NCBI RefSeq assembly: GCF_000187245.1
Contig: NC_027860.1
Location: 496,001 to 560,000, forward strand
Direction of reading: 5' to 3'
DNA: 64,000 nt
Origin: Ogataea parapolymorpha DL-1
Lineage: Eukaryota; Ascomycota; Pichiomycetes; Pichiales; Pichiaceae
Part shown: in pieces, positions 27,357 to 36,173 of the stretch
Layout: each line of letters opens with the position of its first letter
Numbering within the stretch: position 1 is the stretch's first letter
Program-made: the position numbers and the translations under genes
The notes under the pieces: generated by a model
Told to the model about the DNA's origin: nothing
What the model saw: the letters and a program-made list of their open reading frames with translations, nothing else
Databases searched by the model: none

Positions 27357-28190
27357 TCATAAATTGTTCTTCATTGAACGAAGTTTGTCCATTACCTTGA
27401 CCGGATCTGTCTCCTGAGTCGAGCGCTGAACTTCAGGATCAAAGAGCCTAGCGAAAGGATTGAAGCGCTTTTCGTCTCCTATCGTGAATACACCAGTTGT
27501 AACCTCGTGCTTGGAGCAATATTCCTCCAGATTATTCAATGCCTCATTCTTAGCTCCCAAAACTATCTTTGAGAATTTCACATTTGACCTCGTATATTCA
27601 TGTCCAGGATAAACTTTAGTATCTTCTGGAAGCTCAAGTAGCTTTTCAAATGCTGCTTTCATTTGAGCACCATCACCCTCAAAGAATCGACCACACCCTG
27701 AAATAAATAATGTGTCTCCGGTGAAAACACCTTTTTGTCCAGTCTTCTGATCTTCAGCATAATAACAAATAGAGTCTTGAGTGTGGCAAGGAGTATGGAT
27801 TGCTTTGATTTTGATATTCTTCCCTAACTCCAGAATTTCACCATCTTTTGGGATTCGATTAACATGTGGGGAATCTTTCCCTGCGATAACGTCAACCCCG
27901 GGATAGAGAGATCTGAGTAATTCTCCATTGCCGCCCGCGTGGTCATAATGGTGATGTGTGTTGACAATTGCAACCACGTCAGTTTTGTTCTGATTTAACA
28001 AATACGACGATATTTCAGATGGATATGCAGGATCAATCAACCACGATTTTTTAGTTTCGTCGTCTGAGAGGATATAACAGTAATTATCGCCAGACTTCCA
28101 TCTCATTGGCAAATATTCAATATGCATTTTCCTTGAAAACTGAAGTGTTTGAGAAGATAGATTTGATGTTCTCAAAAACGATTTTAACAT
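27357..28190 (-). CDS. GLO4: Hydroxyacylglutathione hydrolase (glyoxalase II)
   Basis: A 277-residue metallo-beta-lactamase-fold enzyme with the metal motif THHHYDHAGG, the second metal region HTPCHTQDSICYY, GDTLFISGCGRFFEG, and PGHEYTRSN. It hydrolyses S-lactoylglutathione to lactate, the second step of methylglyoxal removal. The N-terminus (MLKSFLRTSNLSSQTLQFSRK) looks like a mitochondrial presequence. A second ATG at codon 22 (MHIEYLPMRW) would give a cytosolic form equal to Glo2, so one gene may serve both places. The gene ends 8 bp from the ARG82 stop. Confidence 0.92.
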   Translation of the reverse strand: MLKSFLRTSNLSSQTLQFSRKMHIEYLPMRWKSGDNYCYILSDDETKKSWLIDPAYPSEISSYLLNQNKTDVVAIVNTHHHYDHAGGNGELLRSLYPGVDVIAGKDSPHVNRIPKDGEILELGKNIKIKAIHTPCHTQDSICYYAEDQKTGQKGVFTGDTLFISGCGRFFEGDGAQMKAAFEKLLELPEDTKVYPGHEYTRSNVKFSKIVLGAKNEALNNLEEYCSKHEVTTGVFTIGDEKRFNPFARLFDPEVQRSTQETDPVKVMDKLRSMKNNL

Positions 28191-28266
28191 AATCAGGATG
28201 ACAAATACTTGCTTTTTTATTCGGGGGGGAAAAGATTGGTAGTGTACACATTATTGAAAAGTAAGA

Positions 28267-31200
28267 TTATGTAGCCGCTTGTCTACATTTGTTGTAGAGA
28301 ATATGCTTCTCCAGTAGGTCATTTCTCTTAAATGCAGTGCCACATCTAAGGCAACTGAATGGTCGCATATTATCATTTTGATGGACAATCAAATGCCTGT
28401 TTAAATGATACTTCCGTTTGAACTTCTTTTGACAAAAACTACACTCGAACTTTCTTTCATCGGCCTTTGTAGAAACATGAGTGTCGGTATCACTCTCTTC
28501 AGAATTGTCGTTGTGATGCACAGTCTCGACTTTTCCAGGTTTTATTTCTCCAATGTCTGCATTGCTCGAATTTGCTAGTGAAGTTAGCGAGCCCAAATCA
28601 TGGGTGCTCTTTGCTTCCGTGGTCTCAATTGTTTCAGTAAATCTGATTGTCTCTGATTTCATAACTGTTTCATTCGATTCTCCAACCTTCTGACGTTTGC
28701 AAAGAATTGTTTTACACCGGCTAGCATGTTTCTTGTAATTGTCAGATCTTTTGAATGACTTACCGCATTCACAAACGTAGGGTCTTAGATTGAAATGGAT
28801 TACTAAATGTCTTCTCAGATTACCTCTTTTGGTAAACAACTGAAAGCACTTAGAGCATTTGTAAGTATTATTGGGCATCAGCTCACAGCGTGCAAACTCT
28901 TGGCTGACTTGCTGCTTGATCGACAATCTAACTGGGTCACTAGTGTCGAATTTCGAGTGTGTGTAAATAAAATCATCATTTGCATCTTCATCGGCTAGAT
29001 CATCCCCTAGTGATTTTGTTTCGCTGTCTCCAGTTTTTGGCTCCATTTGCTCATTTGGGTCATCGCTTGTTATGTCCCTGCCTGCAAGTGAGTTCAACAT
29101 AGCTGCATTTGAGATTTGAATCGACGAATACGACCTTTTCAGATTCAGCATTTGTCTTACACTATGATTAGACTCTGTGGTTGTTATATCTCCAGGTTGC
29201 AGTGCCGGTTCATTTGCTGTCGCAGGAGGGGTCTCTAAGGCGCCATCAAGGAGACTCCGCCGGCCAGGTTTTGAAACTTTGGATTTGGGATGATATAGGC
29301 CTCCACCGAAGGCGTCGTGGTCTATATCATGTCTCTCAGCGTAATCATCTGATTCGTGGTCCATATCGTCGGAGACTGAAGACAGTGAGTCAGATCTGCG
29401 TTGACTAACTGGGCTTTGATACCTATCAGACTCATAGAATTCTGCTAATTTAATGCTCTTGCCCATTTCTTTCAACTTCTTGAGCTTCTCTTTCTTAGCC
29501 ATTTCAATACTTTTGACTCTTTCAATCTCCTCGGCATCAAGTCGATTTGGATCATTTCGTAACTTATAACCAGTACCACCGGCTTTTCCTGACGCCAGGC
29601 AACGTTTTTCGTGGTTTTTCAAATTATCCGATCTTCTGAATCCACGCCTGCAATTAGAACATACATGAGGTCTATAGTTTGTATGTGTCAACGAGTGCCT
29701 TCTCAAATGCTCCTTTCTTTTGAACGCCCTTGAGCAAAATTCACATTCAAAAGGTTTATTAGCGTCCTTCGGATTGATTGAGGGCTTGATATTTTTGGAC
29801 GATATCACTGTATTGATAAGCTTGCTTCTTCTCTTCTCTTCTTCTTCGCTGTCCTCAGTGACTTCCTCTTCGGAAGGGGTCTTTTTATAAATCCGAGTAG
29901 TGCGCAGCCTTCTTGATCTTGTCTGACGAGATTTCTTTTGGTCGGAATTTTCTTCACTTTCACTGTTTGAATAGTCAGAAGAATCGTAAAAGCGATTGTC
30001 AATGCGCTGTCCGTCAGAATCATAATCAGATATTTCATTGATGTCTGCAAATTCCAATTCAGATTTTGAGTCCATTGATCGCTTGAGTCCGGTGAAATCT
30101 ATCAAATTGAAATTGTAATACTTGTACTCACAGCGAAGAGTCGCTGGAACGTTTCTTGGTTTATGGAAAACGTTACCGAATGAATATAATTTGATGACCA
30201 TGTTGGAAACTTCAACATCTCCAAAATCGAAAAGGCTGAAATCAAAGCCGTTGAAGTTTGGGATCGAAACCAGCTCGATTTCAGCTGAATCGACTTGTGG
30301 CATTTTCATATTGACTGTGTCGAATTTTGCCATTGATAAGATGCTGTCCAATGGGCAGTTAATTTGGAATTTAACAGAATTCACGTCAATGCTAAAAGTC
30401 CGCCTGTAACACTTCACTTCGTTGTTGCTCTTTTGACTTTGACTCAAAAAGATCAGATCTTTGCAAGCTTCGTAGTCATTATTGTGAAGGACGATGCTGA
30501 CCAAATTTGGAGGAAGCTCCCAAAAGTGATTCCAGTTTATCTTGCAATTGATGAGTATCAAAGAGGAAATTTGAGATAGATTCCTTAAAGTGTTTAATTG
30601 CTTTGAATCGATTATGCAGTCTAGTAAAACCAGTTCCTTCAGTCGAGATAAAGGCGAGAAGTCGCAGTTTTCAAGCTCACAATGTGAAAAATTCAGATAC
30701 TGCACTTTTGAGCTCACAGAGTCGAAAGTTATAGGCAGATAAGATAGATTCAATAAAGAATTAACAGTTATTGTCTGGACTGAAGCCAAACAGGCTAAAT
30801 GCTGATTCATATCAAAGATTCTGGAGTTTTTGTCAGTCATAGTGAGGTTGAAGTTTTTGACGTTGCGCATACCAATCTCATTCAAGAATTCAATATTGGT
30901 AGAGCTATTGAGGAGCAAGTTGAATTCTGTCTCTCCATTATTTGGACATAGAACAACGTCACCTTTTGATGCCTCATCCAATACAAGATCTTTGTAAACC
31001 AGTCTTCGAATACTGGTGCAAAATTCTAGTATCCTCTGAATGTATGTAAAAGAAATTGATGGTCCAACAATTTCAAGCTGCAATATGCATGATAAATCAT
31101 AGCTCTCAATTACATCCATCTTTGTATCACTGTCAATCACAAGGGTTGACACCTTGTTCCAAACGTGCGAAAATTGTTTGATTCTCGAGAGATCTATTTT

Positions 31201-31659
31201 CAGCCTCTTCCAGCAGCTGAGTTTCACAATATCATCATATTCTGAAATGTAAACCTCCTCAAACCTAAAGCTCTCATATCTCCTATCGTCTAGCAAAAAC
31301 TGTCTGAAGATCTTGAAAGCATCAGAACGAAGATCAATCTCACTATCTTCAGTATCCTGGTGATCAACAAACCGTATCTCACTGATGTTTTCTAAAGATT
31401 TCTTGATGGAATAAATCACTGATTCTTTATATGGTCCTTGCAGCATAGAGAATAGCAGCTGAATGCTAAGAGGTAAATGTTCCATGACTTTGCTAGCCAA
31501 AGTAATACGCTCGTTTTTTTTATTCGTAAAAGCGTCCATATGACTCCCAGTTTCAACAGTATGTGTGCTGAGCTTTAAAAGCATCAGGATCAGACTTTTT
31601 GTTGAAGTCAAGCGTGTACCGAATGCCGACGATGGAGAAGATGTGGAAATTTGAATCAT
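28267..31659 (-). CDS. Large protein with LRR-like half and six C2H2 zinc fingers
   Basis: A single 1,130-residue frame from the ATG at 31659 (later ATGs at 31584 and 31539 are possible). Residues about 60-500 form an F-box/LRR-like region: an LPLSIQLLFSML segment, then leucine-rich repeats such as VQYLNFSHCELENCDF and LKELVLLDCIIDSKQL. An acidic and basic linker follows, then three C2H2 pairs: near 637-690 (FECEFCSRAFKRKEHLRRH, HVCSNCRRGFRRSDNLKNH), near 934-984 (YKCSKCFQLFTKRGNLRRH, YVCECGKSFKRSDNYKKH) and near 1072-1130. Finger 1 has R/H/R and finger 2 R/N/N contact residues, like Msn2/Adr1-type fingers that read G-rich DNA. Probably a transcription factor; I know no yeast counterpart with this architecture. 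Confidence 0.85.
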   Translation of the reverse strand: MIQISTSSPSSAFGTRLTSTKSLILMLLKLSTHTVETGSHMDAFTNKKNERITLASKVMEHLPLSIQLLFSMLQGPYKESVIYSIKKSLENISEIRFVDHQDTEDSEIDLRSDAFKIFRQFLLDDRRYESFRFEEVYISEYDDIVKLSCWKRLKIDLSRIKQFSHVWNKVSTLVIDSDTKMDVIESYDLSCILQLEIVGPSISFTYIQRILEFCTSIRRLVYKDLVLDEASKGDVVLCPNNGETEFNLLLNSSTNIEFLNEIGMRNVKNFNLTMTDKNSRIFDMNQHLACLASVQTITVNSLLNLSYLPITFDSVSSKVQYLNFSHCELENCDFSPLSRLKELVLLDCIIDSKQLNTLRNLSQISSLILINCKINWNHFWELPPNLVSIVLHNNDYEACKDLIFLSQSQKSNNEVKCYRRTFSIDVNSVKFQINCPLDSILSMAKFDTVNMKMPQVDSAEIELVSIPNFNGFDFSLFDFGDVEVSNMVIKLYSFGNVFHKPRNVPATLRCEYKYYNFNLIDFTGLKRSMDSKSELEFADINEISDYDSDGQRIDNRFYDSSDYSNSESEENSDQKKSRQTRSRRLRTTRIYKKTPSEEEVTEDSEEEEKRRSKLINTVISSKNIKPSINPKDANKPFECEFCSRAFKRKEHLRRHSLTHTNYRPHVCSNCRRGFRRSDNLKNHEKRCLASGKAGGTGYKLRNDPNRLDAEEIERVKSIEMAKKEKLKKLKEMGKSIKLAEFYESDRYQSPVSQRRSDSLSSVSDDMDHESDDYAERHDIDHDAFGGGLYHPKSKVSKPGRRSLLDGALETPPATANEPALQPGDITTTESNHSVRQMLNLKRSYSSIQISNAAMLNSLAGRDITSDDPNEQMEPKTGDSETKSLGDDLADEDANDDFIYTHSKFDTSDPVRLSIKQQVSQEFARCELMPNNTYKCSKCFQLFTKRGNLRRHLVIHFNLRPYVCECGKSFKRSDNYKKHASRCKTILCKRQKVGESNETVMKSETIRFTETIETTEAKSTHDLGSLTSLANSSNADIGEIKPGKVETVHHNDNSEESDTDTHVSTKADERKFECSFCQKKFKRKYHLNRHLIVHQNDNMRPFSCLRCGTAFKRNDLLEKHILYNKCRQAAT

Positions 31660-32001
31660 TACCAGTAAACGTTCGTAAAGATTCACTTATCTTCTTGTTA
31701 AATTTCTGTTAGAGTTGTTGATGATATATGTTCTTCACAAGTATATCTATAGTTCCTGATCTTTATCTCGTCAATATTAATATTCCTCTCAATTAGGCAT
31801 GCTTTGTTTCATATGCCTTCAGCCATCCCTTTTCTCGAGCTTCTCCTTTATTTTATTTTTCCTTTGGGCAGAATTTTATCCAAGTTATGTAATCAGACAT
31901 ATAACCCGACCAACTTTACTTATCTATTATACAAAGCCAACAAACCGCCTGCTGGCTAGCAATACATAAACATGAGATGATAACAATAACCAAGGAACCA
32001 A
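31660..32001. other. Promoter region of the LRR-zinc finger gene
   Basis: 342 bp, AT-rich, between the start of the zinc-finger gene and the 3' end of HAL3. No coding frame or RNA gene is evident. Confidence 0.4.
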
Positions 32002-33624
32002 TTACTGAGTGACCTTGTTGTGTAATGGGCCCGAATAATTGCCTCTTTCTATCGCTTCGCTAAGTTCATCTTCTTCCGCAACTGTTAACTTTCTTATACC
32101 GCTTATCAACGGTGGTTCGTTGGGCTCTTCTGACTCCTCAGCATTATCGCCATCATCGTCATCATCGTCATCTTCTTCGTCATCTTTTTCTTCGTCTTCC
32201 TCTTCTCCTTCATCCTCTTCATCTTCTCCACCTTTTACATCGTCTTCGCCCTCATCATCATCGTCATCTTCATCTTCAGGATATCCTCCCAATTTTTGAA
32301 CAATTTTATCTACAATCTCGTTCCAATCCATCATTCCACCCATTCCTATTTCTCCGTAACTGCTCACCACCTTCTCTGTCGGCTTCAAAATTTCTATCCA
32401 CTTCATATCTTCTTTGATTGTTTTGGCATGTCTTTTAGTGACAGGGGATGTGTACGCAAAGGAAACCATAGCTGGTGCGAGAATAATTGGATACTGGGTG
32501 TTCCATGCCCTAACAACGTTTGTTAAAAGATTATCGCATAAACCCATAGCAATCTTGGACATGGTATTGGCGCTTAGAGGAGCTATAATCAAAACATCTG
32601 CCCATCGTCTTAGTTCAATGTGAAGAACGGGATCTGTTCTGCTATTCCAGACGGACCATTCGTCTTTATCTCTCCATATTTGTACATTGGCTGGGAATTC
32701 ACCTCTGGATACAAAATGCTCCGCAGCTTTTGTCAGTATTAACTGAATAGAGACATTGTCCTTGTAAATCTGTTCAAGTTTGTTGATGATCAGCCTCGTT
32801 TTCTTTATCGAAACAGACCCACAAGCACCAAAAAGGATATGAAGTTTGCCATCATCCTGAGGTAATCTCAGATGCACATCTGTTGAAGTCGTCGGAACAG
32901 ATGTTGCCGGATGTGCAATTTCATTGGGCTTTATTTGAGGTAATGGCGGTGCTATATGATGCGGAGCCTCTAAATCGTTGGTAGATGCTGAACCAGATCT
33001 CGATCGAGCATTAGGATGTTTCATGATATCCTCAACAGAGAAGTGAGCATGCATAGATGTGGTTCGCTGATGTTGTGGAGCAGGCATTGCAAGAATATCG
33101 TCTTCGTCGTGCCTCACCACTGGTGAGTTGGATCGCAGCCCTTCATGTTTGGCAGAATTCTTCCTGAGTGACTGCGTTAATTTGGATACATTTAATACTG
33201 GCTCTTGAACTTGATTAGTCCCGCCTAATCCTGATGCACCATTCTTATCAGCCGAAGAATCAATTGCCGCAGACGCAATATCAGACAGAGGCAAGGAGTC
33301 CACCGAGTCGTGCTTTGAAGACTTCGACGTCACTCCAGAAAGGTTTTCCCCTTCTTTGGATGATGGTTGTACTGATTGATCTACTTGAGACGCTAAAGCG
33401 GGATGCTGAAGAATAGGAGGGGGGGAAGGACATCTCAGATTAGACATTGCAATGACTGCCGGCGAGTTATCATCATTCAATCGTTTTGATGTTGGTTTCG
33501 ACTTCAATTTCTTCGATGTTATCACAGCATTTTTGCTCTCAAAAGCTGTCGAGTTTGTCGTTTTCAATTCAGCTTGTGGCGATTCTCCCACTAGCTGACT
33601 GGAGTTTTCGGAACCTTCTGCCAT
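32002..33624 (-). CDS. SIS2: Hal3/Sis2/Vhs3-type PPCDC-like protein
   Basis: A 540-residue protein from the ATG at 33624 (MAEGSENS). A Ser/Pro-rich N-terminal half precedes a phosphopantothenoylcysteine decarboxylase domain (about 260-440): KLHILFGACGSVS, the catalytic-His region VLHIELRRWAD, and APLSANTMSKIAMGLCDNLL. The tail is strongly acidic (about 445-500). As in yeast Hal3/Vhs3, the His is present. The usual PAMN is PAMVSFAY and the clamp Cys is missing (SYGEIGMGG). Such proteins provide only the His half of the shared PPCDC active site with Cab3 and inhibit phosphatase Ppz1 through the PPCDC domain and acidic tail. This affects salt tolerance and coenzyme A synthesis. Confidence 0.88.
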   Translation of the reverse strand: MAEGSENSSQLVGESPQAELKTTNSTAFESKNAVITSKKLKSKPTSKRLNDDNSPAVIAMSNLRCPSPPPILQHPALASQVDQSVQPSSKEGENLSGVTSKSSKHDSVDSLPLSDIASAAIDSSADKNGASGLGGTNQVQEPVLNVSKLTQSLRKNSAKHEGLRSNSPVVRHDEDDILAMPAPQHQRTTSMHAHFSVEDIMKHPNARSRSGSASTNDLEAPHHIAPPLPQIKPNEIAHPATSVPTTSTDVHLRLPQDDGKLHILFGACGSVSIKKTRLIINKLEQIYKDNVSIQLILTKAAEHFVSRGEFPANVQIWRDKDEWSVWNSRTDPVLHIELRRWADVLIIAPLSANTMSKIAMGLCDNLLTNVVRAWNTQYPIILAPAMVSFAYTSPVTKRHAKTIKEDMKWIEILKPTEKVVSSYGEIGMGGMMDWNEIVDKIVQKLGGYPEDEDDDDDEGEDDVKGGEDEEDEGEEEDEEKDDEEDDDDDDDGDNAEESEEPNEPPLISGIRKLTVAEEDELSEAIERGNYSGPLHNKVTQ

Positions 33625-36173
33625 GTTTTCGAGTCTCTGGGCGCTAGAAGGCAACAACCTATGAAATGTCTCTGCTTATGCGCGATCAATGACAAAGAAA
33701 AGTTATTTTGTTACCTGATCGTTTGTGAATGATTCTCATTCAACAAATTATTGGAAAAATTTACAAGCAAAATCCCAAATGATTACCCTAAATTTTATAT
33801 ATAACCTGACTCTTTAGGCGATCAGTATCTTAAATAAGGATTTTCTAAAATAAAAAAAAATTTCCAGAAGAGCATTGAAAAGCGTGCAAATAAATGCGCA
33901 GCACACAGGTCCACTCCCCTCTCGGCGGCAAAAATGGCGTACAAATAGTATCTCAGGGAAAATCTGATTCTATGCCAATAGCTAGGGACAAGAATTCGCC
34001 CATTGAAAATGGACCCTGTATATATGGGAGTTGACAGTTTCAATGGCTCGAAAGATTATCGTCGAACTGCTGTTGCTACCGGATGAAATATTTGGATGAG
34101 GGATTTTTTTAATTATAACTTCTATTCCCCAATTAAAGACTTTGACGTCACGTCGAAAAACATTAGATTTTTGTATTGCGCACAAATTTCCCTAATTTCA
34201 TATATATCTAACTACGCTTGAATCTTCTTGGCAAATATAACTTGGGGAATGCGAATCAGGATCATTGCCAATACGCTATTTAGGGATACGTCATACGAGG
34301 CACTGTAGAGGAAGCCAAAACTGCAACGTAGCATCGCATGTGGCAAAAAGTGACAGAACATAAGCAACCTTCGAAACCTAGACTGTCTGGATTTTGGGGT
34401 TTGAAAAGAATGCCAATTTCTCAGAGGCGATTTAGCCTGGGAAAGATGTCCCAGCAGGGTAAATATAAGGCAGAAATCTTGAGATAGTTAACCTGGTCGG
34501 TCAAGTTTATTTCTCTGCCCTATATGACGGTGAAACAAAACAGGATTGTAAATAATATAACATTTTCTGGCTCCATGATAACCACACGTTATCTATTGGG
34601 GCTCGTTACCCCAGGGTGCTGGAATACGTGAATTCCCTTTGCATTTCTCTAATTGTAGCATCCACCATACTGTTTTGTAGCAAGTCTAGATCGACATCAG
34701 CTTTGATGTTTCAGTTCTTTCGCCAGCGAGCACAAAAAAGTCTTAAGGGCCTTATTATAATCGGATCCGCTGGAATTTACATTCTGGCATCAAAAACTTT
34801 ATGGTAACAGTTCTTTTTGTGCCTGGAAGAGCCCAGCGACGTTTCGTTTCATCATGCTTTGGTGGAAACAAATTCAGAACTGCTTTCTTTCTTTCTCTAA
34901 GTTACTAGCAAGACCTCAATAAGATGCATCTTTAGTACGTGATCTTAAAATTCTGAAAAGTAGCCTCAATTTTCAGCTTGTGGTCAGTTGTGGTGCTTCT
35001 GGAAAGAGATGAATTTCTGATCATTGAGGGCACCTTAGTAAAACCCAAATTGCAGTGTTACATGGAGCATCATGCATAGTAAGTAAACCTTGTGTGATGT
35101 CGAAATGTGGGTCCTTATAGACTACAAACCTTTGACTTTTGATGTTATTCGAAGCGGCCCAAGCCTTTTGGTGCTATACTTCCAGTATAACCAAACGTAC
35201 GGGAAGTGAATACTCAAAAGCCTATGGTTGCCCGTGCTCAAAGATGATCTATTAAAATGTCCTGTGTTTTCAGGATGCATATATCACAACCTTGATGGTT
35301 AGCGGCAATATGTCTTACTTTCCCCATTTGGAACTGAAGTCAAATACACAGCCCCGTGAAAGTCGTATGAAAGACCAGTATTATTCAAGTTGTAGAGATC
35401 GTGGATTTTGCATCTGCGGGCAATCGCCCGCTTCTTCCTTCCACTTTTTGCTAACTTCAGGTAGCTGGTCTACCAGGCCCCTTAGTTGAAGCATGAATTA
35501 TCTCCGAGTTCTGAATGCAGCAGATCTATACAGGAAAATCTTGGTAGCTCACTATTGTAACATATGACTTCCTGTTATTAGCGCGGTTGCCCAAGATCAC
35601 CATCTGTTATACCGTGTTGCTTCACCATCCACAACGGTAAGAATCAGACCTCCTCGATTTTACCAGATGCATTTCCCTTTCTTCGTCCTAGTGAATGTCA
35701 TTTAAGCTGTCGGGGCAACCTCTCAACTTTTCCTTGCAGCACATGCTACATCTAGCTTCTGTTTTCTCTCTAGGGGGATTGTCAATCCTCACACCTATGA
35801 TCGCATTATCTATTCTTCATGAATTATAGATCTTGAAAGTAGTTTTGAGTTTCGTCACATAGACTTAGCTTATGGAACCCATTGGGATCATGGGGGATTT
35901 CGATGCAAACAAATCACCCCATTCGAGGAGGCCGTAACTCGGATTGCCAATTCAACTACAGCTGAATTTTTCCCGCCAGTAATACACAACTCATAATGTG
36001 TGTTCTTCTGAGATTTCGCTGATGTAAGTTTTATCAAAAATTACTGACTTCAGACAAACTTATGTTCTGCTTGCTTTGTAATACGAAAAGCTTCCGATCA
36101 CAATAATTGAGTTTAAATCCAATGGCCGTGTATCGTATTGATGCAAGTAAGGTACAAGTTGCAGAATGTCATT
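33625..36173. other. Gene-free stretch of 2.5 kb
   Basis: The longest non-coding stretch here. It is upstream of HAL3 and downstream of the Zn2Cys6 gene. Frames are broken by frequent stops; the best are 34556-34807 (hydrophobic, no early ATG) and a 65-codon frame at 35292. Seen elements are a TCGGCGGC box (33922-33929), a full CRE palindrome TGACGTCA (34143-34150) and GATAAC/GTTATC arms (34577-34593). No tRNA, snRNA or long repeat was found by eye. A centromere, origin, long ncRNA or decayed gene is possible, and the sequence alone does not decide. Confidence 0.4.

Noticed and set aside
32039..32299. Ser-repeat frame opposite the HAL3 tail
   Set aside because: It is the complement of the Asp/Glu-rich codons of the acidic tail; poly-Ser and poly-His frames there are a codon-repeat artefact, not a separate repeat element.
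33625..36173. Telomerase RNA, snRNA or SRP RNA in the long gap
   Set aside because: No U1, U2, U5, U6, SRP or RNase P core sequence was recognised, and no convincing telomere-template motif with a Sm site; not claimed.
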